The notes beneath the pieces are model-generated. The model searched no databases. It was not told where the DNA came from and was given only the letters and a program-made list of their open reading frames with translations. A DNA stretch of 64,000 bases, from NCBI GenBank assembly GCA_030272585.1, contig BSYQ01000006.1, forward strand, positions 687,001 to 751,000, written 5' to 3'. The position numbers and the translations under genes are program-made. This DNA comes from Bryopsis sp. KO-2023 (Eukaryota; Chlorophyta; Ulvophyceae; Bryopsidales; Bryopsidaceae). Shown piece by piece: positions 1-10,166 of the stretch (positions within the stretch are counted from its first letter, which is position 1; every line of letters begins with the position of its first letter).

Positions 1-160
1 TTTCAATGTTTTTTTGAGCAAAGCAGAATAAGGCACATGAGGTGCAATTGTTCAAATGTTCATAATAACTGCAACATATGTTGTCACATGCATATGAATC
101 CGGGTTCACTGAGGTTGCGAAAGTCTTAATAAAGTCTGTTTCCTGACAGAGATAGGACTT

Positions 161-335
161 TACGGTTACGGTCACCGTAACCGGACCGTAACCACCGTAA
201 CCGGACCGTAACCGGAGTACAATTTTCGTCAGAAAATCGTACTTTTACGGCCGTAACCGTAGCACCGTACCACTCCGTACCGCTCCGTACCGGACCGTAA
301 CGACCGTAACGGCCGTAACAACCGTAAACCGTAGA
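161..335. repeat. Left subterminal CCGTAAC array of the MITE
   Basis: Degenerate repeats of CCGTAACCGGA and of CGTACC variants in both orientations fill this stretch. A matching array lies at about 465-580 next to the other terminus. The placement just inside both TIRs suggests transposase-binding subterminal repeats. Confidence 0.75.
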
Positions 336-361
336 AAGTGACCCCCGCAGGGTCCCGCGAT

Positions 362-440
362 TCCAAAGGAACCCAGGGGGATTCGAACCCGCGACCCTAC
401 TGACTGCAGCCTAACGCTTTAACACTGAACCACGCTACTT
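362..440 (-). pseudogene. tRNA-like segment with Pol III A/B boxes inside the MITE
   Basis: On the minus strand there is a perfect B box (GGTTCGAATCC) in a T-arm-like context. An A-box-like TGGTTCAGTGT lies about 40 bases upstream. I could not fold a proper acceptor stem, and the possible anticodon stem (loop CTGCAGT) pairs poorly, so this is not a functional tRNA call. It is best read as a tRNA-derived relic or SINE-like Pol III promoter captured by the element. Confidence 0.45.
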
Positions 441-464
441 CACGGTGATTTAGGGCCTACCGTA

Positions 465-580
465 GTTATACCGTACCTGTTCCGTACCGTAAAAACAACA
501 TATTACTCCGGTTACGGTACGGAGTTACGGCCGTAGTACGGTGACCGTAACTCGACCGTAACCGGACCGGACCGGAGTCG
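465..580. repeat. Right subterminal GTTACGG/CCGTAAC array of the MITE
   Basis: This stretch has the same short motif family as the left array, running up to the right terminal repeat. Both orientations of the motif are present, so the single strand can fold back on the left array. Confidence 0.7.
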
Positions 581-619
581 GACCAAAAATTTGGCCCAAG
601 TCCTATCTCTGTTTCCTGA

Positions 620-2890
620 ATCAAAACCAAATACAAAAAACGTTTTTTAAGAAAACAATGCGCACGTCCGATATCAGAAACAAAACAAGCATGTTGCACC
701 ATAGTCGAAAAAAGGGGGGGCGGAAATCACCCTATCCAGCTGCCCTTTGCAATTGTTGTTACGTTTTTTTCATGGGGTGGGCAGGCTGCCCATTCTAACA
801 CACCTCCATCTTCCTTTTTCTGCTGGGATTAGTCTTTTTGATCCTCCGACCGAGCGGGCTGGCATTCTCGAATAATCTTCACTGTACCTCATCTTTACGG
901 ACAAAAGAATACGTCCCCCCTCCCATAGACCCATGAGCTGATTAGCCCAGCCATCGAATCCCTCACTGCCTGGAAGACAAAACCAGCTGTCAACCCCCCC
1001 CCCAAACCAAAGGAAAGGCCTGCCCAATCAACAAGAACTAGGATCTGGTGTGTACTGTATCATGCGAATTTTGTACATTTCCTGCGTCCAAGGGTTGGAA
1101 CAAATCAATTATTTCAAGATAACTAAAAGCGACCTCAACATTTTTTCTTTTCTGCCTATTTCCATTACTGCAAAAAAGGTTCCTGCTACATGAAATGCAT
1201 CTTGCTGATGCACCCACAGCATAAATCCCTGTAACACATCAGGGCATTTTTTTTTGTTTTTCAACACACTTGATATTGTTTCCGGGACTGTCCATGTCGG
1301 CCCCATGGCAGAGATGTTGCTCATTCAATTTCCCACCTCCGACTTCCTCCTGAATATCGTTTCTCCACAGATTATACCTGGTCCACAATTTGGTGTTTTG
1401 CACTGGAAAAATCTCTGTCGTCCTCCTTCCTAAGCCTGCGAGAAAAATTACCAAAAATTCATGATGCACAAAGAATAGATATTCCTAGCCATCTCCCCAA
1501 GGTCGAAACTCCATTCGAACCGATTGATTAAACCTCAGTGCACAACTCACCGCCACGAACGGCATGATAAACTGAACAGAACCCGTTTCGCTCCAAACAG
1601 ATATTCAATCTTCGCATGTCCTAGTTCAATCCATCGCCACCATCTGCATCGATTTCTTCATAAATTTCGGTGCCACAGTCACTTCCATCGTCGCTGGAGC
1701 TGGATGGCTGGGTGTATCTAGGGACATGCTGCTTGTGTCTGACTGCGTTCACCCCGAACGGGCGACTAAATTGTGACTGAATCGAGGCCTTCGATAAATC
1801 TTTCCAAAAAAGTAAACAAAACAGTTCACGATACAGGATTTCAGATCCGACCATTATGTACCATTGGGTCCTCAAACCACCATTGTTTCGAAGGTTACTC
1901 TTTTGGGGGAAGGGGGAAATTGCCGGGTATCACGAGTGTGTGCATGGATACACTGGGGTTTCGTTTTGTTTTCTTTCAAACACCGATGCCTAGATTTGTT
2001 TGGTCGAAAGATTTGGGATGGAATACCTTCTAGAACCTTCACTTCACTGAAAAGACTAAGAAAAAAATCTGAGCCCCTGGCATCACTCCCACCTCTTTTC
2101 CTCGTTCTTCTTGTTTTATGAAGGAACTTCATAAGACAAATATGTTTTCCAGCCTCCGTTGAGACAGCTCCAGCAAGTACCTGGGCATCGGCCACAACCC
2201 CAGGCGTCAAAACGCTCCGAGATTCCAGGGGGTGTGCAGCCATGTTTTGAGAAGGTGCAACCTGTGAGACTAATCAAACCAGAGTTGCTGAGAACTTATC
2301 AGTGACTTCATAAACAGCGAACAAAGTACAGCACACTAAATCAGCAGGATCAAACAACCCAAGTTACTCTGCTTTCCCCGTTTCCCCCGACCAACGCTCC
2401 AGTCACTGCTTGGCCCCGATGTTTCTGTGCAAGTGCAACATGAAATCGACCTGCATGTAAAATTGAAACAAGAAAAGTTTTCCTGAAGTGCTGGTTCTTG
2501 ATTTACCCCCTCATTTACCTGCGACCCTTGCTGGTAATTGGCTGCACAGATTCCCAAGGGTTTAAAATAATAAAAAAAAGTTACGTGAAAAAGGTTATGA
2601 CTGCATGCCCCAGGAATTCACGTTTGAAATTGGTGTGTCAGAAACCACCTTTTATTTTTTGTTCTGTGGCTGATTTTTTTTATTTCTGAGAGATATCTGT
2701 TAATACATTTCAAAAGGTTCACACAATGCAAAAAAAATCCAGTGCAGTCCTACCCACTCCGGCCGGCCGGCCTTGCGTTGGTGAGGACAGCGTTCCTGGT
2801 GGTGTTGCGATAATGGCAGCAGCTTCTTCAGGAGGTTCGAGTTCATCTGTGATTGCAACGAGCACCACCCAGTCCGGCTCCGAGCCCTCT
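620..2890. other. Unassigned region
   Basis: No recognisable gene. Short open frames occur on both strands (for example minus 770-1027 and minus 1872-2243). None matches a family I know or shows convincing splice context. The sequence is moderately AT-rich with T and A runs. Confidence 0.4.
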
Positions 2891-2895
2891 TCCTC

Positions 2896-3155
2896 TTAAA
2901 GTTTGGGATTGTCTTCTTCTTCTGAAGGGGATTCTGTCAATGGTGGCGATTGCCTGGATGTTGCCTTCGTTGTTGAGGGTTTATTTTTTCCCTTCCTTGG
3001 CTTCCTGGTTCCGGGAGTAACTTGCAGCAAAGCGCGTTCAGATAAGCTGCACAGGTCAGAATTTGAAGCGCAAAGAGCCCTCTGGAATTCTCCAGCCCCT
3101 GGAAACATAACCAAGAAAAGCTGGGGGGGTTCTCTGTGGAGTCATGGGAAGCCAT
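2896..3155 (-). CDS. Possible terminal exon of an unknown protein with a basic, Ser/Pro/Lys-rich tail
   Basis: A minus-strand open stretch ends in a low-complexity tail rich in Lys, Thr, Ser and Pro and closing with an acidic SEEEDNPKL. That composition resembles a disordered, possibly nuclear, protein tail. No domain is recognised and no upstream exon could be joined with confidence. It may be a chance frame. Confidence 0.2.
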
Positions 3156-3159
3156 CCAT

Positions 3160-4085
3160 TTCTGAAGTCAATCCTTTGATTCGTTGTCCATCCATCAATC
3201 CAGCGAATTGATTTTACCTTTGCAAGAATCTATTTGGACAGCAAATCAACATGATTGGAGAAAGCAAGAATTCGATGGATCAGCATCCTGTTCTGTTTTT
3301 TTTTTTTCACTTTTTCAAGAAAGTGTACAATGCACAGGTTCGAACGTCAAACACAGACTTGTTTTATTTTCCTTTCCCTTTTTCTTTTTCTTTTTTTTTT
3401 GGGGGGGGGGACAAGATAGGAGCTAGGATTTCCAACCTTCAACAAGCAGGGGCAGGATCAACAAGATTGCAAGCAGGTGACACGGAAATGCGTTATAGGC
3501 TGGCTCAGAAATTCAACTAACATTCATAAGGTGGCAATATCTTGAAGCCTCCTTTTTGTCCAATTTTTGCTAAAGTTAAAAAAAAAAAAAAAAAAAAATG
3601 GGGCGTGGTCCTTCAGCAAGGTAAAGTGCCGATGTAAAATACACGCAGGACACAGCAGTTGAAAAAAAAAACCCTTTGGCTCCCCTTGAACTGGTGGGAA
3701 AACCCAGGGGAGCTGCGTTGCGCGACGCGTCGCTCGTGTAAGAATCTCGCGGCGCTGCTCGAAGCAGGGCCCGAGGCCGTGCTTGGAGATGCGTCGAAAG
3801 CGTGGCTCACTGGAGGATTGCCGAGTACGCAGACGTCGTCCCTGACCCCTTTTCACCAACCGACCTCCAAAGATCTCGTTCCGACGCTTGGACCACGCAT
3901 GGCAGCGATCCTCCGTCGACCGCATGGCTCTCAGCCTATGGGAGGTCCGCCAAGTACTCGCGAGGGACTCGTTGCCTCCCCTGACCATTTTCGTTCGACT
4001 CCAGCACACGATAGAGATCTGCGAACTGGCATTCCAAACGAGTGTGACAGATCACACCTCCCCCACATTTCGCGATTCGGTGACG
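3160..4085. other. Unassigned region with homopolymer tracts
   Basis: This contains T/G tracts near 3381-3410, an A tract near 3579-3598 and, from about 3700, a GC-richer block that is open on both strands for more than 400 bases. The openness on both strands suggests base composition rather than a gene. No family is recognised. Confidence 0.35.
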
Positions 4086-4160
4086 TCAACCCTACCCCGC
4101 ACAGGACAGTAACCTCGCACACGACTCTGTGCGGGGTCACTGTCCTGTGCGGGGTTGACT
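4085..4160. repeat. Inverted repeat built on ACCCCGCACAG
   Basis: A perfect 17-bp inverted repeat has arms at 4094-4110 and 4139-4155. With a 4-base offset the pairing extends outward to GTCA/TGAC. The 11-mer ACCCCGCACAG or its complement occurs at 4094, 4127, 4145 and again at 4344. The last copy makes a direct 13-mer repeat (CTACCCCGCACAG versus the same at 4342-4354) that brackets about 240 bases. Confidence 0.75.
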
Positions 4161-4239
4161 GTGCGGAATTGATTTCCGCGGTTTCATCCGTCGCTGATGA
4201 CTTCGCCAGCGACTCCGTTTTTCCGCCCCAGATCGTGAC

Positions 4240-4282
4240 GGGAATGCCTGGGAGTCGAACCCAGGTGTTTCCTACCATTCCC
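4240..4282 (-). ncRNA. tRNA minihelix-like sequence (acceptor stem plus T arm only)
   Basis: Read on the minus strand, a perfect 7-bp acceptor-like stem (GGGAATG with CATTCCC) encloses a 6-bp stem CCTGGG/CCCAGG closed by a canonical seven-base T loop, TTCGACT. Ten bases link the 5' strand to the T arm. The D and anticodon arms are absent, so it is a 43-base minihelix, not a tRNA. It sits inside the ACCCCGCACAG-bracketed segment. Whether it is transcribed is unknown. Confidence 0.4.
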
Positions 4283-4375
4283 TCTCTCTGTCGCGTCGGT
4301 TTTCGCGACTTCAGTTTTTGGCGGAAATCGACGGTGATTTTACTACCCCGCACAGAGCGGGTTTTCCCATAGTGT

Positions 4376-4405
4376 CGGAGATATTGAAAGCTTTCAATAT
4401 CTCCG
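4376..4405. repeat. Perfect 30-bp palindrome
   Basis: Bases 4376-4405 equal their own reverse complement, with the centre at AAGCTT. There is no spacer, so it can form a cruciform or a hairpin. It lies just downstream of the last ACCCCGCACAG copy. Confidence 0.85.
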
Positions 4406-4409
4406 TAAG

Positions 4410-6050
4410 GAGGCAGGTGTTGGGTGACAAATCCAACAACACCCTGGAGTCCGAAACTGCTGAGCTGAGAAGGGAGAGCAGGCGGAGGATACTGGACAGG
4501 GCTTCCGGAACAAACGTGCTGGTCTTGGGTTTCGAGAAGGGAGCTTTGTCGAATGACAGCCCCCATAGTGAAGGTCTTGACAAAATAAGTGGACTTCAGG
4601 TTGGAGAATATGAAAAAAATCAAAAAGGGCAGCCCAAATAGCCTTACTCGAACCTCATCGTTCAGTTGGTTTCAAGGTTGGGGGGTGAGCGTTTTCCTGA
4701 GTTTCTTATATTTTGAATTTTGTGCGGACTGATGGACGAAGAAGGAGGAAACAAAAATGGAAAAAATGTACACTGTGTTGTGGAGAAAGAGTCTGGGGTG
4801 CGTGGGATATTTTGCAACGGTTGTTTTGCGGGCTACCGGATCGATCAGGAAACAAACAAACATATATTTGTTTATGAAATACTAAAAACCTTCCACATTA
4901 GGAGGCGCATTTTTTCCCCAACTGGTGTCGGTGCGAGGGAGACGTCGGTTCCTGCCCGTGTCCATCGTGAAACGTTCCAGATGTCGCACAGAGTGTGTGT
5001 GTTTATACAAACACCATACAGTGTAGAAGTTTTTCTTTATTGAGACGAAAAAAAACCCAAAGTGAAACGCTTGCTAAGCGACGCAAGCATGGCTTGGTTT
5101 TCCTGACACTCTGCTGCAACTCCATCACCGGCTTTTCAGAGACGGGAGCAGACAATAAATGATGCAAAAAATAAGTGAACCAACATACACTCCGCGCCCG
5201 ACCTCGCCAACGTCCAGTTTTGTGAAAGCTATTTTCAGAAAACAACCAAAATGCACTTGCAGAGAGATTCATGTGTGTTTCTTCGAATTTCCATCGATTC
5301 TCAGTGTGGGATTCTGGACTTGCGCGCGGGTGTCTGACAAACACACAAAAATAGGAGTCAGTCAGTCAGTCCAACGAGGGTGTGTAACTTGGTGTGAGTC
5401 GGAGTAACAGAATCGGAGTTGTGGGAGTAAACCGGGAACCTTGCCTTTTTTTGCGACGAGGATTTTTTTTTAGCATTCGTTGGGGCTGTAGGTTTCTGTT
5501 CCATCTTGTTCTGGGCTACAAACAACCCACTGAGGATGACTGACTGGTTCAATGATTACACTGTTCGCTGGAGAGGTTTGACCTCAATCGCAACCAATAT
5601 GGAACCTTATATAGAAAGACACACGTTTGGTGGACCCTGTGAAAACCATTTAGAATGAGGAAAAAACGTGAGAAGAAGCTTGTATGTACCTGCTCCGGTG
5701 TGTAACGAAAACGTATTGAATCTAACCTCCCCACCCATCCGTCCCCTCTTTTCCTTCAAACCCAGCGTGAATGAAAATAACAAGTATACGTCGCGTTTTA
5801 GGAAGAAAAAAAAAACTCCAAAAGAAAAAAAAAAAGAGAAAAAAACTGATCTGTGAACCATAACACGATCACCCCTCGTCTATCCCTCCCCACGCCTAAA
5901 AGAGTGTTTTCCACCTATTCGTTGGAAACCAAAGCAAATGGGTTGAAATATGAAAAAAAACACAGAACTAAAATATGATAGGGGAAAAAATCCCATTCCG
6001 CAACCTAAGCGCTAAAATTCGCCTGGTGTCTCCTCGCAATGGTCTTTTCC
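4410..6050. other. Unassigned region 3' of the ZIP gene
   Basis: Low-complexity A and T tracts and no recognisable family on either strand. The last 100 bases are presumably the 3' UTR and terminator region of the minus-strand ZIP gene, although I see no definite polyadenylation signal. Confidence 0.35.
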
Positions 6051-6053
6051 TCA

Positions 6054-8345
6054 CTAAACAGTGAACATCAGCAGACTGGCCGCCATCACCGCCATACCAA
6101 CGAAGCAAGACTTCGTAACATACTTGTCTGCGGGGTCGAAACGAAGGGCGGTGGGGATGAGCTCGCTCACGGAGATGTACACCATCGTTCCTGCCACGAT
6201 GGCGAACAGGACCGCATAAGCTATCTCCCCCATGTTGGTCAGCACAACCCAGCCGAAAATTCCCCCGATCGGCTCGGAAACTCCCGACAAGAACGCCCAC
6301 ATGAAGCCCTTCAATCGGCTGCCAGTGGAGTAGTAGATTGGCATCGCCACCACCACCCCCTGATTGCACAAGTAGCCGATTGGTGAGATAATCATTCGGC
6401 ACCTTTGCAGAGAGCTAGTGTATACTCTGATGAGGATCAAGATTAAGATACCTCAGGAATCAGGTCTTCGATGTGGCGATTCAAGGACCGGACAACAGAG
6501 GCATGATCACTTGGAAGTTAAAGATACAAACGTATCTTTCCGGGAAAGTTCTTTTCTTCAGAAATAGGCTGTTCAGACTGACCTCTGGAATATTGTGCAG
6601 TGCAATGGCAACAGCAATCGCTACACCGGCCGTAGGATCCGCCAGGGTTGCAACAAAAGTGGCCAGACCCTCCGGAAAGTTGTGCAAGGCAATCGCAATC
6701 CCGCTCATCAAACCTGGAGACCACAAGAGCCACGCAAATTTCAACATAACTTTCTTGCAAGAAACATATTGAGAAAGAAAAATGCATCCTGAAGTTGTAC
6801 AGTATCTCAGGATGCTTCTTTGTTTGTATTGTTCAACAACAAAATTCATTTTGTAGCGTTATATGGGCACTGCCCTCGAGCAGAGTTCAAGCCCGTGGAT
6901 TCAAAACGAGAAGTACGTACCAACTTTCTGTAAGTGGTGAGAATGATGGTCAGCTTCTAGAATGTCATCTACGGCTTCTTTCAATGCAGCATCGTCAACC
7001 TTACAAATACGAAATATCATGTCATATCCCGTAAGCGCGAAAACACGTTGAAGATTATCGTTTCGAAGAGTCTCCACAGAGGAGAGGTATAAACAAGTGT
7101 GAAAAAGAAAAAAAAAACAAAATATCGGAGAGAGATGTGATCCGTTGCGCATCATGGCAAGCAAGCAGAAACGCGTCAGACACCCTAAAAAAAAAGAATA
7201 ATTTCGATTCACCTTATCTGTGGGCAAATTTCCCAGCTCCTGATCTTTTCCCTTGTCCCCATTACCATCGTGCACCTGCATCTACACACGAACATTCTCA
7301 TAAACGTCAGTTGATCCATATCTGAGAACAACTTTTAGCAGAGAAGTGACTATCACCACACACAGCCAGCCCTTGCTGATTATCCAAGCAGAAGTTAGAC
7401 AGATCCAGATGAGGTCAAAAGAAGGACTTTAAAAACTTGATGAAGAAGGAAAGCATGAACTCTCCCCGCCAGACATAGGATTGTTGCATCTGCCAGAACA
7501 GCCACTGCACACTGTAGCTGCTGAGATCGTATAAATGTGATATCACAGTTTATTGTGAAGGTTGAGATAGTATGCATAAGTACACCCATTGAAGTCCAGA
7601 AAATGTGTCTGTACGTTTTATACTGCAAACACATTTATTTCGAGCTTGAATGCACAGGCTCAAAACTGGATCTATGAACACTCCCCCTCGAAATATCTCA
7701 CCTTCTGACTATCGAAGATGCCCTTGGGTTTTTTACCGCCAAAGCAATGCGCATGATCCATTATTCGGTGAACGAACAAATCCAGGATGTACGTACACAC
7801 GATGCCAGCGAAAAAGTACAGGGTGGCGTATTGCAGAGCCTTGGCGTCTGCATTACTACAGTCCTTTCCGGCTTCCTCATCTTGTTCCGGGCAATAGTGC
7901 TTTCTGAATTCATCCAATGCCTTGACCATGAAAATCTCTCCGAAGGAAACATAGCTGGAAGCAGATAATCGATAAGCGTGTAAGACAGAAATAACCACAA
8001 CCATAGCTATCATCCAATGAGAAATCCTCTGATGATAGTGCACCAATAATGATTTTGTAATATTACAGGACAAACCTGATGGTGGCAAACACTACATGGT
8101 CCAACCAAACCAAACCAAAAATAACCAACGAAAGTCCAATCCATATAGCTCCTTGGGAAGAAAAACGCTGCAGATTAACTGTGAAAGTACTCACATCATG
8201 ACGCCGGCTGACAAGCCCAGCGAGATCGCCAGGATACTTTTGTTGGCAATCCTGGCGCATAATGCGAAGGACGCACCGAAAGTCGTGCACAATCCCGCAG
8301 TGACTACCAATGCGAAAGCGATCGCAACATCGCTCCCCTGCTCGA
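6054..8345 (-). CDS. ZIP family metal (zinc/iron) transporter, multi-exon
   Basis: A membrane importer moving Zn2+ or Fe2+ into the cytosol. The exons read cleanly on the minus strand: about 8345-8195, 7954-7702, 7276-7214, 6999-6921, 6713-6583 and 6359-6054 (TAG stop), all with GT-AG borders and consistent phase. The first visible exon has the ZIP TM1-TM2 pattern ending in GLSAGVMIYVSF across the splice. Exon 2 carries TM3 and an acidic/Cys stretch ([14 protein letters not shown]). Exons 3-4 are the hydrophilic loop, with a His cluster HHSHH. Exon 5 holds the metal-binding TM4-TM5 pair HNFPEG and HNIPE. The last exon has the [10 protein letters not shown] motif and final helices. This is the ZupT/GufA-like branch. 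The start codon is not resolved: an in-frame stop lies above 8345, so a further 5' exon is needed. Confidence 0.9.
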
Positions 8346-9035
8346 CACCCTTACCAACGAAAATTCGTCATTCAGACCACGTGTGCAGCAGAACTTGGTG
8401 ATGCTGGGGAGTCGCAACACTTTGCTCACTGACAATCTACGGGCCCCGATGGTTTCCAGAGAGTGTGCTCCCTCACCACATCTTACTTCTGAAAGTTCGT
8501 TTTCGTCTAGGGGAACCATGGCCAAGATCAGACAATGCATACCATTGTGCTGTCCTCTTTTCACAGTGAAAGTCCTCAGCACGTGGGAACAGGGTCGGCA
8601 ATCCAGCCTTCCGCCGCAAAAAACGCGCGTTGTGGTGGGAGAAATCAAAGCAGAGCTGTAGCTCTCACTTGTTGCCCCCCCCGGTGTTCCCGGCTGCTTT
8701 AATATGAGTGCGGCGATGGCGCCTGTTGGTGCCACACGTTGAAAAGAACTGTGCACATCGCCTCTCCAGAGGCACTTCCCTCAGGAGCCAGAACAATAAC
8801 GCCATGTGGTATAACACATGGCGCTTTGACTCTGGACACCTCAAGCAATGAGAGACGGTGATGGCTTGACCCCACAACTTGTGACCTCAAGGCACTTGAC
8901 TGTACAGGACGCAGAGAATGCCAGATGCACCTGTATAAAACGTCTCAAAACCTCATTTAATCTCATACAAAATGAGGCAGAAAGAGAAACTAAATTGGGA
9001 TAAGGATCTTGAAGTTTCGACGTGTGGGCCAATTT
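8346..9035. other. Region upstream of the ZIP gene
   Basis: It should contain the missing first exon and promoter of the ZIP transporter. A minus open stretch to 8756 exists but shows no signal peptide or membrane segment. No other gene is recognised. Confidence 0.35.
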
Positions 9036-9039
9036 AATG

Positions 9040-9073
9040 TAAATGTAAATGATATTTGTTTGTTTGTTTGTTT
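9040..9073. repeat. LINE-tail-like motif TGTAAATGAT + (TTTG)n
   Basis: A TGTAA(A/T)TGAT-like core is followed by several TTTG units. The same arrangement recurs at 16.88, 18.62, 18.68 and 26.49 kb, some of it beside or inside the LINE fragment. Confidence 0.5.
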
Positions 9074-9149
9074 TGTGGGCCAATTGTTTGATTTTGGAGA
9101 GATGCCTCCGTAATCGGAGGCGAAAGGAACAAAAACACTTCATCGGAAA

Positions 9150-9187
9150 AATTGTGTGAGGAACAGTATACTGTTCCTCACACAATT
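9150..9187. repeat. Perfect 38-bp palindrome
   Basis: Bases 9150-9187 are exactly self-complementary, with no spacer, centred on AGTATACT. Each arm contains GTGTGAGGAACAG. It is longer than expected by chance and could be a head-to-head terminus or a cruciform. Confidence 0.88.
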
Positions 9188-10166
9188 CGATACGAATCGA
9201 TCATCTATATATTTCAGAGGTGTGATCATGTTTGTTTATAAAGCTGCTGTTTTGAACAACATCGGATGGAGAGGTGGAATGATGATGCACTCCAGGATGG
9301 AAACCTCACAGCCGTTCTCTCAAAAAACGATGCGCAAGGTTATGTTATGTTATCATTCCACACAGCTCCGCCAAACGGGAGATGAGCGGATGGATTCCCA
9401 AACCTACCAAATCAACCAATTTGCGTGTGTAGAATTTTTTTCAGTGACTAACCATGACTGGGCTCCTCTTGATACCACCTTTTTGGGACAGAAATTCAAG
9501 AGAGATCAGACTCGTCTACGCATGTGATACAGAAGAGAGAACGTTGGAACTTCTGGTGGACCTTGAAAACCGCTAAGGTCCCGTCGATCTACGCCCCTTA
9601 AAAAAGGAAAAGCTGTGTTCTCAGAAATTTAGCTTTAGCTTTAATTAGCTTTAGTTATCAGCAAAATGGCTTCAATACGTTCAGCAGGTTTACAATCCTA
9701 AGGTTTTTGTTTTGTTTTTGTTTTTTTTGTTTTTCTCTTTCTTTTCTTTCCTTTTTGTCTTTGTTCCAGCATCATAGAGGGTGATGGCTCTCTTTTGCTG
9801 TGGGTTGTAATTATGATTATGACGTCAGAAATTTAAAAAGATTGAACCGTCATAGTTTTACTGATGACGGTTACACAGCTACATTTTTTGTGAGGTCCAA
9901 CGGGTTTTATGTTGTCAGACATGATGGCCCTGGTTCAAATAGCGTGCGAACGAAATTTCGGTCTCGTGGTACGGTCGACGGCTTTTGGAGGTACCTAGTC
10001 GTACCACGAAAGCCACACAATTAGGAGGTCCTGTGGACGAGGAAAACAAAGGTGGTCAAACTTGAGACGAGCTTCACCAAACGCCTAGAATATCAAATTC
10101 GACCGTGCGACTCAGTTTCGTCTTCGTACCCCTCTCCCCACTGACAAGAGCCCAGAGACGTTAACG
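9188..10166. other. Upstream region of the 10.17-kb gene, with two small hairpins
   Basis: No gene recognised. It contains two short perfect inverted repeats: AACCGTCAT at 9845-9853 with its complement at 9864-9872, and TCGTGGTACG at 9964-9973 with its complement at 10000-10009. Both lie within 320 bases of the downstream start codon, so a regulatory role is possible but unproven. Confidence 0.4.

Larger units (their letters stand above)
147..611. mobile_element. Miniature hAT-type element (MITE) with perfect TIRs and 8-bp TSD
   Basis: The ends are a perfect 14-bp terminal inverted repeat: CAGAGATAGGACTT at 147-160 and its complement at 598-611. The element is flanked on both sides by the same 8 bases, TTTCCTGA (139-146 and 612-619). 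An 8-bp target duplication and a terminus beginning CAG are hallmarks of the hAT superfamily. At 465 bp it has no room for a transposase and must be mobilised in trans. Inside both ends are dense arrays of short CCGTAAC/GTTACGG motifs, the kind of subterminal repeat hAT transposases bind. The centre holds a tRNA-like segment. The perfect TIR and TSD suggest a fairly recent insertion. Confidence 0.9.

Noticed and set aside
362..440. Functional tRNA gene
   Set aside because: The B box is perfect, but no acceptor stem forms and the anticodon stem pairs poorly.
161..580. Telomeric repeats
   Set aside because: CCGTAAC words occur in both orientations with irregular spacing inside an element with TIRs and a TSD. 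They are subterminal repeats, not a telomere.
3524..4372. Overlapping long ORFs on both strands at 3.5-4.4 kb
   Set aside because: They reflect GC-richer composition, cross palindromes and the tRNA-like minihelix, and show no domain or splice support.
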